From the NCBI RefSeq assembly GCF_030408755.1, contig NZ_CP047209.1:2108001-2172000 (forward strand): DNA of 64,000 nt, read 5' to 3'. Below are positions 55,881-64,000 of the stretch, in pieces (the first letter of the stretch is position 1; each line of letters opens with the position of its first letter). The notes beneath the pieces are model-generated. The model was given only the letters and a program-made list of their open reading frames with translations, was not told where the DNA came from and did no database searches. The stretch is from Corynebacterium felinum. Its GTDB lineage: Bacteria; Actinomycetota; Actinomycetes; Mycobacteriales; Mycobacteriaceae. The translations under genes and the position numbers were made by a program.

Positions 55881-55947
55881 AAAACACCTTATTCCTTAAA
55901 TCCTTGGTACAAACCTTAAAAAACATGCCCACCGCCAAGCCCTCTCC

Positions 55948-55986
55948 CCTGCTTTATCACCACACAAACTGTGGTGATGAGGCAGG
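55948..55986. terminator. Hairpin behind thrC
   Basis: Imperfect 16-bp stem CCTGCTTTATCACCACA/TGTGGTGATGAGGCAGG with a five-base loop, 54 bp after the thrC stop codon. No T-run on either strand, so it is a weak or factor-assisted terminator at best. Confidence 0.55.
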
Positions 55987-56039
55987 AAAGATAGCGGATA
56001 TGCACGTGGGTGAAACGAGTATTCAACTACTGCACACGC

Positions 56040-57485
56040 TTAAGACTGTGCAGCACCTGCAATATTCTCAGCAATAAAACGCTTGACCACCTCAGCATCG
56101 TTTGGAAGATCCACCACGTGGCGTTCGGCTTCCATAATGCCACGGAAACGCTCAGGTACTTCTGGGTCCTTGCCCGTAGCCTCGCGGATGGTATCCGCAA
56201 ACTTCACTGGCAACGCCGTTTCCAAGCACACGATCGGGGAATCAACCTCCTTGGCCCACTCGCGTGCAACTTTCACACCATCGGCGGTGTGGGGATCAAG
56301 CACAACCCCTAAACGGCTATAACAATCGCGAATAGTCTCCACACGGTCAGCGTGGGTGGAACGCCCAGAGCAGAAACCGTACTCAGATGCAGCTTGCGCG
56401 AAGGCGGGGTCGTCGACAAGCGAGAAACCGCCCTGCTTCACCTGGGTGCCAAACAAGTCCGCAACCCTGTTTGCATCGCGACCCAAAAGATCGAAGATGA
56501 AACGCTCGAAGTTGGAAGCGCGGGAAATATCCATCGACGGGGAGGATGTTTCAAACGTGTCGGCAGACGAGCGCACACGGTAGTCGCCGGTGCGGAAGAA
56601 CTCATCCAGCACATCGTTTTCGTTGGTAGCCACGATCAATCGGTCGATCGGCAAGCCCATTTGCTTCGCCACATGGCCTGCGCAAATATCACCGAAGTTG
56701 CCGGTCGGGACGCAGAAAGACACCTTCTGCTCATTGGAATCGGTGATCTTCAGGTAGCTAGAAATGTAATACACCACCTGTGCCATGAGTCGAGCCCAGT
56801 TAATCGAGTTCACGGCACCGATGCGCTTGTCAGCTTTAAAGTCGGCGTCGGCAGACACTGCCTTGACCACGTCTTGGCAGTCATCGAATACACCATCGAG
56901 GGCGATGTTGAAGATATTAGGGTCGTCCAGCCCGAACATTTGCGCCTGCTGGAAAGGCGTCATGCGGCCAGCTGGGGTGAGCATGAACACCGTGATGCCT
57001 GTGCGTCCGCGCATGGCGTATTCGGCTGCGGAGCCGGTATCGCCGGAGGTAGCGCCTAAAATGTTGAGCGTTTCGCCGCGGCGTGCGAGTTCGTATTCGA
57101 AGAATTCGCCGAGCAGCTGCATGGCCATATCTTTAAACGCGGCGGTCGGCCCTTCGGAGAGATGCCCGATATACAGCCCATCTTCCAGTGGGGTGACCGG
57201 CACGATTTCTTCCGAAGAGAACTTCGGGAAGGTATAGGCCCGGGCAGCGATCGCTTCGATATCCGCTGCGGGAATATCGTCGATAAACAGTTTCAGCACT
57301 TCGGCAGCGAGAGCTGCATAACCTTGCTCAGTGAGCAAACTGCGCCACTGATCAAGGGTCTCAGAGCTGATGCGTGGGTATTCTTCAGGCAGGTAGAGGC
57401 CCCCGTCAGGGGCGAGTCCGCCGAGGAGGATGTCGCTGAATTTCGCTGGGGTTGAGTTCGCATCGCGGGTGGAAATGTAGTGCAT
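56040..57485 (-). CDS. thrC: Threonine synthase
   Basis: 481 residues from the ATG at 57485 (HYISTRDANSTPAKFSDILL follows). TAATCT ends seven bases upstream, so the gene is probably translated from a leaderless mRNA; the open frame to 57563 overlaps the divergent transporter's upstream region. PLP lysine in TAAFKDMAMQLLGE, phosphate loop GATSGDTGSAAEYAM, later SVPTGNFGD-type block (here CVPTGNFGDICAG). It converts O-phosphohomoserine to threonine. Divergent from the MFS gene. Confidence 0.95.
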   Translation of the reverse strand: MHYISTRDANSTPAKFSDILLGGLAPDGGLYLPEEYPRISSETLDQWRSLLTEQGYAALAAEVLKLFIDDIPAADIEAIAARAYTFPKFSSEEIVPVTPLEDGLYIGHLSEGPTAAFKDMAMQLLGEFFEYELARRGETLNILGATSGDTGSAAEYAMRGRTGITVFMLTPAGRMTPFQQAQMFGLDDPNIFNIALDGVFDDCQDVVKAVSADADFKADKRIGAVNSINWARLMAQVVYYISSYLKITDSNEQKVSFCVPTGNFGDICAGHVAKQMGLPIDRLIVATNENDVLDEFFRTGDYRVRSSADTFETSSPSMDISRASNFERFIFDLLGRDANRVADLFGTQVKQGGFSLVDDPAFAQAASEYGFCSGRSTHADRVETIRDCYSRLGVVLDPHTADGVKVAREWAKEVDSPIVCLETALPVKFADTIREATGKDPEVPERFRGIMEAERHVVDLPNDAEVVKRFIAENIAGAAQS

Positions 57486-57615
57486 GCGTTCTAGATTAGT
57501 GGGTTGATAGTCTTTTTTGTTATTCATGTGGGGCAATATTATGCGTCTTGCGTTCACCCCCATTTCACCCGCGTCATCTGCCTGCTTTCATTGGCTGGGC
57601 GTAATTTATCTATTC

Positions 57616-58935
57616 ATGAGCCCACACGATCCCGATCACAGCAGCCAGTGTTGCCCGACATCTATTCCCCGTCGCCTTGCCCCAGCGGCACCGAAGATTG
57701 AGAAAGTTTCGGCACGGGCGCTCGCAGTGTGGCTTACGGGCTGTGTGGTGTACGTTACTGCTTTTACTGGCCGCACATCGTTCGGTGTGGCTGGGGTGGC
57801 TGCAATTGAGCGGTTTTCGGTGGATGCTTCGGCGCTGGCGGTCTTTACCTCAGTCCAGGTGGGTGTGTATGCCTTCGCGCAGGTTCCGATGGGTGTGCTG
57901 ATTGATCGTTTAGGGCCGAAAAAGATGCTGTTTTATGGGGCACTGATCATGGCATTAGGCCAGATCATTTTGGGGCTGACTACGAACTATGGTGTCGCGA
58001 TTGCAGCGCGTGTGCTCATTGGGCTTGGCGACGCCACCGCATTCTTATCCGTCATGCGTCTACTTCCGCTGTGGTTCCCGCTGAAAAAAGCCCCGTTTTT
58101 TGGGCAGATTACGGGCACTATTGGCCAGTTGGGGCAGTTTCTTTCCGCTGTTCCTTTCCTGTTTTTCCTTAATTCTTGGGGTTGGACGTGGGCTTTTGTG
58201 AGTTTGGGGGCGGTTGGTGTCCTAGTGGCTGGTGCAGCGTGGTTGGTGATTGCTGATTCTCCTGTGACGTTGGCGAAGTCTGATTTGCGGGTAACAGAAT
58301 CCTTGCGGATTATTGTTCGCGATCCGTTTGTGTGGCAGGCGTTTTTCACGCATTGGACGTCGATGGTGGTTTTGGTGGTGTTTTCGCTGTTGTGGGGTGC
58401 CCCGTTGATGAAGTTGGCGTTGGGTTTAAGCCCAGCTGAGGTGGGCATGATTTTTAGTGTGTCGTCTGTTATCACGGTGTTATCGGGCCCGATTCATGGG
58501 GTGATTTCGCAGCGTTTGGGCCGCAATCGTGAGTGGTATTCGGTTGGTGCCGGATTGATTGCGGGTGGTGTAAGTATCTGGTTTTTTATAGCTTCCGCGC
58601 CGCGCGGCATTGTGGCGCTGTGCATTTTCGTGGGGTTGTTGGCGTTTTTTATTACAGGTTCTGGGTTTGGTTTCGATACTGTCCGCGAAAATGTGGATGT
58701 AAAGGTTATTGCCGCTGCCACGGGGTTGGCTAATATGGGCGGTTTTGTGTCCACGATGATCGCTGCCCAGTTGGTGGGGGCATTGTTGAGCGTTTCTGAA
58801 GGTTATGGCTGGGATGATTTTGCGTTCGCATGGTGGGCGGTGACTGCTACGTGGGCTGTGGGGATGGGTGGTTTTGCGGTGGCGATGTGGAAGGTGCGCC
58901 GACGTCCGCGGCCGCATCCTGAGCGCAGTTTTTAG
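57616..58935 (+). CDS. MFS transporter
   Basis: 439 residues from the ATG at 57616; 12 membrane helices. The MFS motif A after helix 2 is GVLIDRLGPKKMLFYGA, and RVLIGLGDATAFLSVMRLLPLWFP in helix 4-5 (shortened: VLIGLGDATAFLSV) is typical of the nitrate/sialate-like and polyol-like branch. The substrate cannot be told. The N-terminal 35 residues are hydrophilic and Cys/His-containing. It faces thrC divergently and ends 12 bp before the convergent ATPase gene. Confidence 0.85.
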   Translation: MSPHDPDHSSQCCPTSIPRRLAPAAPKIEKVSARALAVWLTGCVVYVTAFTGRTSFGVAGVAAIERFSVDASALAVFTSVQVGVYAFAQVPMGVLIDRLGPKKMLFYGALIMALGQIILGLTTNYGVAIAARVLIGLGDATAFLSVMRLLPLWFPLKKAPFFGQITGTIGQLGQFLSAVPFLFFLNSWGWTWAFVSLGAVGVLVAGAAWLVIADSPVTLAKSDLRVTESLRIIVRDPFVWQAFFTHWTSMVVLVVFSLLWGAPLMKLALGLSPAEVGMIFSVSSVITVLSGPIHGVISQRLGRNREWYSVGAGLIAGGVSIWFFIASAPRGIVALCIFVGLLAFFITGSGFGFDTVRENVDVKVIAAATGLANMGGFVSTMIAAQLVGALLSVSEGYGWDDFAFAWWAVTATWAVGMGGFAVAMWKVRRRPRPHPERSF

Positions 58936-58947
58936 GCTGCGCCACAG

Positions 58948-59679
58948 TTATGGTGTGTTTTCGGCGTTGTGGTGGGGTGTGTCGCAGATGTGTGCGGTGA
59001 TTTCTTCGGCGTCGGCAAGAAAAGCGAGGGTGTCGCGCACGGGCAAGCATTCATCGTAGGTGCATTCGCTAATTGCGTCGTGAGAGATTTCGATGATGTG
59101 TGCACCGGGAATGGCGGGTAAAAGTGCGGAGTGGGTGGCGATGATAAATTGCGCACCTTGCTCGGCGGCGCGATGGATGTCGGCGATGAGTTTGATTTGT
59201 CGCGCGGGTGAGAGTCCTGCTTCGGGTTCGTCGAAGAGGAATAGTGCGGGTTTACCCAGGTTGCGGGTAAGAAAGCTGGTGACTGCTTCGCCGTGTGATT
59301 TCGGGTGCAGGGGTGCTTCCATGATCACGGTGCGGTCGTGTTCGCTGGCGTAGTTGAAGAATGTTTCGGCGCGTAGAAAGACTACGTTGGGTGGGTTGTG
59401 TGCGCGACTGATCACGAGCGCGTTGTGGAGGTCGGATTCGGTGCCGGCGTAGGAGAAGTTCATGCGCTTTTTCGTACCGCCTTCGGCGTTGACTCCCATG
59501 CTCATGGCGATTGCTTCGATCAGTGTCGATTTTCCGCTGCCGTTTTCGCCCACGATGATGGTGATGGGTGAGCGTAGTTCCCAGCGCCCTAGCCGTTTGA
59601 GGTGCTGGGTGACGGGGAGTTGTTTGGCGTAGCTGTCGAGTGTGCTTGTCGAATCGTAGCGCAGCGCGGTGATGTACAT
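58948..59679 (-). CDS. AAA/ABC-type ATPase, stand-alone domain
   Basis: 243 residues with one SMC/ABC-like ATPase domain: Walker A GENGSGKSTL near residue 45, a short insert, the signature-like segment HGEAVTSFLTRNLG, Walker B ALFLFDEPEAGLSP and the switch His in IIATHSALLPAIPGA. There is no nuclease (TOPRIM) or membrane domain. Proteins of this AAA_15/21-like type often work with a small or effector partner. An 82-residue gene lies 21 bp upstream on the same strand. ATG preceded by CAGGG. Function unknown. Confidence 0.82.
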   Translation of the reverse strand: MYITALRYDSTSTLDSYAKQLPVTQHLKRLGRWELRSPITIIVGENGSGKSTLIEAIAMSMGVNAEGGTKKRMNFSYAGTESDLHNALVISRAHNPPNVVFLRAETFFNYASEHDRTVIMEAPLHPKSHGEAVTSFLTRNLGKPALFLFDEPEAGLSPARQIKLIADIHRAAEQGAQFIIATHSALLPAIPGAHIIEISHDAISECTYDECLPVRDTLAFLADAEEITAHICDTPHHNAENTP

Positions 59680-59700
59680 GATGTCGACCCTGATTGCTGT

Positions 59701-59949
59701 TTAGGTGAGTTTGTTGCGTAGTGCGTCGATGATGGTGTTGAGGGTGGCATCGCCGACGCTGACTGGGTCGATAAAGCTTGTCGACGCCTTCTCCCCCACT
59801 GTCGGCTCTGTCACTGTAGCAACGAGTCGGCCTTCGTTGAGTGTGAGGTGATCGTGCCCTTTCATTCCCGCCACCTCAAGTGCGCGGACGAATGCGGACA
59901 GTTGCCGGTAGGAGCAGTTGTTGAGGTCGAGTGTAAATTCGAGGGACAT
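59701..59949 (-). CDS. 82-residue protein paired with the ATPase
   Basis: 82 residues, ATG at 59949 with AAGGAG upstream. Sequence starts SLEFTLDLNNCSYRQLSAFV and has an alternating beta/alpha pattern, with a GHDHLTLNEGRLVATV hairpin and a C-terminal helix TLNTIIDALRNKL. No family is recognised. It precedes the ATPase gene by 21 bp, so both are likely cotranscribed. Confidence 0.65.
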   Translation of the reverse strand: MSLEFTLDLNNCSYRQLSAFVRALEVAGMKGHDHLTLNEGRLVATVTEPTVGEKASTSFIDPVSVGDATLNTIIDALRNKLT

Positions 59950-60304
59950 GGTGTGTTCGTCTCCTTAGTGTGTGCTAACTGTGTCGTTGTTCATCCTCCT
60001 CGCCTCGTAGCGGGTGGCTTAAAAAATACGACGTTATTTCCACCCTAATCATTTGTTGTTGATACAGCCATAGGGTTTTCCCCTGATTTTCCCCCTTAAG
60101 GTTTTTTGCTGTGTGCTCAGGGCGTGCAGTGGCCTGTTGTTTCGCTTAGTTGTCCGCAACCCTGTGCCAGCAACTCGACCTTTAACAAATTTCAGTGCCC
60201 ACTACACCTGCTCAGGAGACAAAAGGTCGAGTTCACCATTAACCTTGAATGCAAAGCTCACGGCAAGCATGAGGGCCACCAACGTTTTCCTTGGCCTTGA
60301 ACAG
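59950..60304. other. Gene-free stretch upstream of the ATPase pair
   Basis: About 355 bp containing the presumable promoter of the 82-residue gene and the region beyond the hmuO terminator. No element other than these is recognised. Confidence 0.4.
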
Positions 60305-60365
60305 CAAAACACCCTGCACGTACACTCGCCGCAGCAGGTTAGCGGGGAGGATACACACAGGGTGT
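60305..60365 (-). terminator. hmuO terminator
   Basis: Stem ACACCCTG/CAGGGTGT with a long loop of about 40 bases that can fold internally; followed by TTTTGC on the minus strand. It is 39 bp beyond the hmuO stop codon. Confidence 0.6.
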
Positions 60366-60403
60366 CGGCGTTGACGCGAGAAAGAGTGTCTGCGACTAAG
60401 TAT

Positions 60404-61042
60404 TTACTTGCCCAGATCAGCAAACAGGTTGTGGTTGAAGATGAACGCATCAGATGCTTCAGCGATCAAACGAGCGTGCTCATCTTCAGAAAGCTCCAGC
60501 GCATCCAGCTTCGCGCGGTACTCATCTTTGTATGGCTTCAGCTTCTCAATCTCAGGGAAAGCGTAGAAGCTCAAGGCGTCTGGGGAGACATTGTAGTGGC
60601 GCTCCATCATGCGGCCGATAACCTGGCCGCCGGAAAGGTCACCCAGGTAACGAACGTAGTGGTGTGCAACCAAACGAGGGCCATCAACGGTGTCGCGAAT
60701 ATCGTTCAGGCGATCAACATAGGCCTGGGTTGCAGGAAGTGCGGTGATCTTTGATTGCCAATCAGCGCCGGTCAGCTCCTTGAGATCAGCCTCCAGCTTT
60801 GGCTTGCGGTTGAGTACTGGATCAAGCAGGTCGGTGGCGTAGCCGGATTCGCGGACAGCATCCGCTGCCTCTTCCAGTGCTGCGTAGAACAACCAAGACT
60901 GTTGCTGCAAAGCGACAAACGCTGCAGTGTCCAGCTTGCCCCCAAGCAATTCGTCCATGAAGGTGGAGTGCTCGGCGCGCTCATGCGCTTCAGCGGTAGA
61001 CGACTTCAGCTCAGCAGACAATGGAGTGGCGGTAGTCAGCAT
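60404..61042 (-). CDS. hmuO: Haem oxygenase
   Basis: 212 residues from the ATG at 61042, six bases after AAGGGAG; the longer open frame covers the promoter. Proximal haem ligand His20 lies in [16 protein letters not shown], and the distal helix in [20 protein letters not shown] (shortened: [12 protein letters not shown]). HmuO opens haem to biliverdin, CO and iron, giving access to host haem iron. The upstream region has a DtxR-type box, fitting iron-controlled expression. Divergent in sequence from the C. diphtheriae enzyme that I remember, so the species is probably another one. Confidence 0.95.
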   Translation of the reverse strand: MLTTATPLSAELKSSTAEAHERAEHSTFMDELLGGKLDTAAFVALQQQSWLFYAALEEAADAVRESGYATDLLDPVLNRKPKLEADLKELTGADWQSKITALPATQAYVDRLNDIRDTVDGPRLVAHHYVRYLGDLSGGQVIGRMMERHYNVSPDALSFYAFPEIEKLKPYKDEYRAKLDALELSEDEHARLIAEASDAFIFNHNLFADLGK

Positions 61043-61224
61043 GGATGCTCCCTTACGTTTAGTCAATAGTGTTGTACTGTAAGAAAACCCACAATCCCGT
61101 TGAGCAGGCGTTGGACACAAAAATAATTCGTGGAGTAAAAACTCCACTTCCATTACTTGTGTTGCTTCCCGACGGTTGGGCTCGCAAGTATTTTCCTCAG
61201 GCTTTTATAGTAGCTTAGTTTAAC

Positions 61225-61243
61225 TTAGGCTCCCCTCACCTAA
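61225..61243 (-). promoter_or_regulatory. DtxR iron-box upstream of hmuO
   Basis: TTAGGCTCCCCTCACCTAA (plus strand) keeps both TTAGG/CCTAA arms and matches the known DtxR consensus at 15 of 19 positions. It lies about 185 bp upstream of the hmuO ATG. The AT-rich segment next to it (TTAGTTTAACTTAGG) shows further TTAG half-sites, so a second operator may overlap. Confidence 0.65.
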
Positions 61244-61416
61244 CATCAACCGTATGGTTGATTTTCAGCTCACCCTATCGAACAACAAGCACAAACCTAC
61301 TGTTCACAGTATTTATTGTGCTACTTTTATGTTTCACATCCCACAAATCGCGCCCAGAATACCACCCGAAGCGGTATATCCAGACGCGAGGTATGAAAAG
61401 AACTACGAATGCCAGG

Positions 61417-64000
61417 TTAGGCAAAATCCGAATGTTCGCTTAACACTTCACCCCAGAACACTTCATCAACCACCCCGCGGGCCCGGCGCGTGAGGCGTAA
61501 GTATTCTTCCAAGAATTCCTGCGAGTCTTCCGGCCCCCACCCCGCGGCACCGGCAACTTGGGCTAGTTGTGGGCCAGGTTGTGGCAGCTGATCGGTGCGT
61601 TTTCCTTTCACTAGCACGATGGCGTTGCGGGCGCGGGTGGCCATGAGCCAGGCGTCGATAAGCATGTCCACTTTGGCGCGTGGAACGAGACCTTTCTCAG
61701 CAACCACGGATAATACTTCGAGCGTGGAGGGCGATTTAAGCTCAGGGTGTGTGTGGGCGTGCATCAGTGTGAGCAGTTGGGCGGTCCACTCAATATCGGT
61801 GAGGGCACCGCGCCCCAGTTTCGTGTGGGTATTGCGGTCCGCGCCGCGAGGCAGACGTTCATTATCCACGCGTGCTTTCATGCGGCGCACCTCACGGATG
61901 ACCTTTTCATCGACCCCACCGTCGGGGTATCGGAACTGGTCGACCATGTCTAAGAAATCGTGGCCGAGCTGTTTGTCGCCGGCAATCCAGGCGGCGCGCA
62001 GCAATGCTTGAATTTCCCAGGTTTCACCCCAGCGTTGGTAGTACTGGCGGTAGCTTTCCAGGGTGCGCACTGCCGCCCCGGAGCGCCCTTCAGGGCGGAG
62101 ACCTAAATCAACGTCAAGTGGTGGGTCGCCTGAGGGTTTGCTCAATCGGGCGCGCATGCGATCGCATACCCCGATTGCCCAGCGCACTGCGGTTGTGTCT
62201 TCGACTCCTTCGGCGGGTTGGCAGACAAACATCACATCGGCATCGGAGCCATAACCTAGTTCCGCACCGCCAAGTCGGCCCATGCCGATGACGGCAATGG
62301 TCGCTGGTGCTTGCTCTAAGGATTCCGCGCGCACGCTGGCGCTGATTTCTGCCTGTAGTGCAGCCTCCAATACTGCGTCCCATACCAGTGACAAGGATCG
62401 GCACACTTCCTGCACACTCATGAGGTTGAGCAGGTCAGCGGCAGCAATGCGGGCTAGTTCGACGCGGCGCAGTGAGCGTGCCACTTGGATTGCACGATCG
62501 GGGTCGTCGTGGCGTGATGCTGCCCGCACGAGCGAGGTGGATACTGTATCTGGTTTCGTTTCCAGCAGTTTCGGACCTGTTGCGCCGTCGCCGAGCTGTT
62601 TGATGGAATCTGGGGCGGCAATAATAAGGTCGGCTGTGAAGGGCGAATTGCCTAAGATCCGCATGAGGCGTTTTCCTACGATCCCTTCGTCGCGGAGCAT
62701 GCGCAAGAACCAGACGCGGTCGTAGGCGGCGTCGGAAAGCTTGCGGTAGTTCAAAAGCCCGGCGTCGGGGTCTGCGGTGTCTGAGAGCCATTCCATCAAG
62801 GTGGGCAGCAGCATGGCCTGAATTTTTGCTTTGCGGCTTGCCCCTGCCGCCAGTGCGGTGAGGTGTTCGAAGGCGCGGTCGGGGAATTTGTAGCCGAGGG
62901 CGCGTAGCTGCAGTTTTGCCCCCTGCGGGGAGAGCTTGATTTGATCCACGCTTAAGTTGACAACGGAATCGAGCAGGGGTCGGTAGAAGAGTTTGTGGTG
63001 CAGGCTTGAAATCGCACGCCGCACTTTCCGCAGTTCTTCACCCATAGCTTCCACGCTGGTGCGCGCCATTGCTGAGGAGAAGCCTGCTGATCTGGCCAAC
63101 CAGCGGAGGTTTTTCTGATCTGTTTCTTCTGGCAGTGTGTGGGTGCGTTTGACCTTGTGCAGTTGCAGGCGATGTTCGAGCAGTCGCAAGAATTCGTAGC
63201 ATCCAATCAGCACCGCGCCGTCTTCACGCCCCACATATCCCGCGGCAACCAGTGCGGCGAGCGCGTCGACGGTGGCTAAGGTGCGCAGGCTTTCATCCCC
63301 GCGCCCGTGCACGAGCTGGAGTAGCTGCACGGCGAACTCCACGTCGCGCAAGCCGCCTTCCCCCAGCTTGAGTTCGCGCTGTTTAAGCTGTTCGGGCACG
63401 TTTTCGAGCACGCGGCGGCGCATTGCTTGGACGTCGCCGACGAAGTCTTCGCGCTGGCTTGCTTCCCACACCATGGGCGAGAGTGCGGCGCTGTAGGCTT
63501 CGCCGAGCGCCATTGCCCCTGTCAAGGGTCGGTGTTTGAGTAGCGCTTGAAACTCCCAGGTGTGCGCCCATCGTTTGTAGTAGGTCACGTGTGAGTCGAG
63601 GCTGCGCACGAGCGCCCCGCGTTTGCCTTCGGGGCGCAGTGCGGCGTCGACTTCAAAGAAGCTGCGGCAGCCGGTGCGGATGAATTCGCTGGCAACACGG
63701 GTGGCTTTGGGGCTGGCGGGTTCGGCAACAAAGATGACGTCAACGTCGGAAATGTAGTTTAGTTCTTTAGCCCCGCATTTGCCCATGGCGATAATTGCGA
63801 GCTGGCTGTCGACTTCAGCATCGCCGTAGACGCTGCGCACTGCAACGGCGAGGGCGGCGGTGAGTGCGGCGTCGGCTAGATCGGACAGCGCGGCGGTGAC
63901 TTCTCTAAAGCTTAAGCCGGGCTGGCTTTCACGCTTGGGTGATTCGGGGAATGTGCCGGCCAGGTCAAGTGCGGCAATGCGCATCAAGAGTGTGCGGTAG
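61417..64000 (-). CDS. glnE: Glutamine synthetase adenylyltransferase (5' part beyond window)
   Basis: At least 860 residues of a protein of about 1050; the frame is open up to the right edge, so the N-terminus is missing. Two nucleotidyltransferase domains are visible: the first with ELNYISDVDVIFVAEP (deadenylylating half) and the second with ELGYGSDADVMFVCQP (adenylylating half), each followed by an LRPEGKRGALVRSL-like or LRPEGRSGAAVRTL block. The enzyme adenylylates or deadenylylates the Tyr of GlnA in response to nitrogen supply; glnA is 12.5 kb to the left. hmuO lies downstream on the same strand. Confidence 0.95.
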   Translation of the reverse strand, partial: YRTLLMRIAALDLAGTFPESPKRESQPGLSFREVTAALSDLADAALTAALAVAVRSVYGDAEVDSQLAIIAMGKCGAKELNYISDVDVIFVAEPASPKATRVASEFIRTGCRSFFEVDAALRPEGKRGALVRSLDSHVTYYKRWAHTWEFQALLKHRPLTGAMALGEAYSAALSPMVWEASQREDFVGDVQAMRRRVLENVPEQLKQRELKLGEGGLRDVEFAVQLLQLVHGRGDESLRTLATVDALAALVAAGYVGREDGAVLIGCYEFLRLLEHRLQLHKVKRTHTLPEETDQKNLRWLARSAGFSSAMARTSVEAMGEELRKVRRAISSLHHKLFYRPLLDSVVNLSVDQIKLSPQGAKLQLRALGYKFPDRAFEHLTALAAGASRKAKIQAMLLPTLMEWLSDTADPDAGLLNYRKLSDAAYDRVWFLRMLRDEGIVGKRLMRILGNSPFTADLIIAAPDSIKQLGDGATGPKLLETKPDTVSTSLVRAASRHDDPDRAIQVARSLRRVELARIAAADLLNLMSVQEVCRSLSLVWDAVLEAALQAEISASVRAESLEQAPATIAVIGMGRLGGAELGYGSDADVMFVCQPAEGVEDTTAVRWAIGVCDRMRARLSKPSGDPPLDVDLGLRPEGRSGAAVRTLESYRQYYQRWGETWEIQALLRAAWIAGDKQLGHDFLDMVDQFRYPDGGVDEKVIREVRRMKARVDNERLPRGADRNTHTKLGRGALTDIEWTAQLLTLMHAHTHPELKSPSTLEVLSVVAEKGLVPRAKVDMLIDAWLMATRARNAIVLVKGKRTDQLPQPGPQLAQVAGAAGWGPEDSQEFLEEYLRLTRRARGVVDEVFWGEVLSEHSDFA

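Noticed and set aside
1..64000. CRISPR arrays, tRNA or rRNA genes
   Set aside because: No regularly spaced repeats and no cloverleaf or rRNA sequence were recognised anywhere in the window; a covariance search would settle tRNAs.

Overview
The window is chromosomal DNA of a Corynebacterium. It carries the corynebacterial supercomplex genes (ctaE-qcrC-qcrA-qcrB with a dihaem QcrC, ctaC-ctaF), the glutamine amidotransferase LtsA, the mannosyltransferase PimB-type gene, two secreted NlpC/P60 hydrolases, a three-lipoyl-domain E2 (SucB/AceF type), a haem oxygenase with a DtxR-type iron box, and glnA/glnE. The gene order follows the arrangement I know from Corynebacterium glutamicum. The presence of gcvP-gcvT-gcvH, hmuO and the IS content point towards a C. 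diphtheriae-like relative, but the species is not proven from the sequence.

Layout. 1-6.2 kb: minus-strand envelope genes (membrane protein fragment, acyltransferase, PlsC, ROK glucokinase, PimB-like mannosyltransferase, two NlpC/P60 proteins). 6.3-7.9 kb: long non-coding stretch with a GlxR-type site. 7.9-9.8 kb: a group II intron with its reverse transcriptase. 9.9-16.5 kb: respiratory bc1-aa3 genes. 17.2-23.4 kb: ltsA, an A-type Fe-S carrier, a DUF3043 protein and the cobalamin nucleotide-loop genes cobU, cobT, cobS. 23.6-32.1 kb: an accessory island of insertion sequences (two identical 1295-bp IS3 copies, one 1867-bp IS1380 element, one IS3-like element split by the second IS3 copy, several fossils) that also holds a lactococcin-972-type bacteriocin gene and a small WXG-like ORF. 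32.1-46.4 kb: ilvE, pepA, the E2 gene, gcvP-gcvT-gcvH, lipB, lipA and a DUF4191 protein, so most lipoate makers and lipoate users sit together. 46.7-51.4 kb: RDD protein, glnA and small genes. 51.5-53.5 kb: a second, almost identical group II intron copy. 53.5-61.1 kb: NhaC-type antiporter, NUDIX hydrolase, thrC, an MFS transporter, an ATPase with a small partner, hmuO. 61.4-64 kb: glnE, running off the window.

Two points stand out. First, both intact group II introns lie directly behind rho-independent terminators, as expected for bacterial class C introns, and a third diverged intron 5' end is still readable behind the ilvE terminator. Second, the island between cobS and ilvE keeps an apparently intact bacteriocin precursor gene with its own promoter and a perfect palindrome over the -35 region, but no recognisable immunity/transport genes. 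Insertion boundaries and target duplications of all four IS copies can be read directly, and give the order of events.
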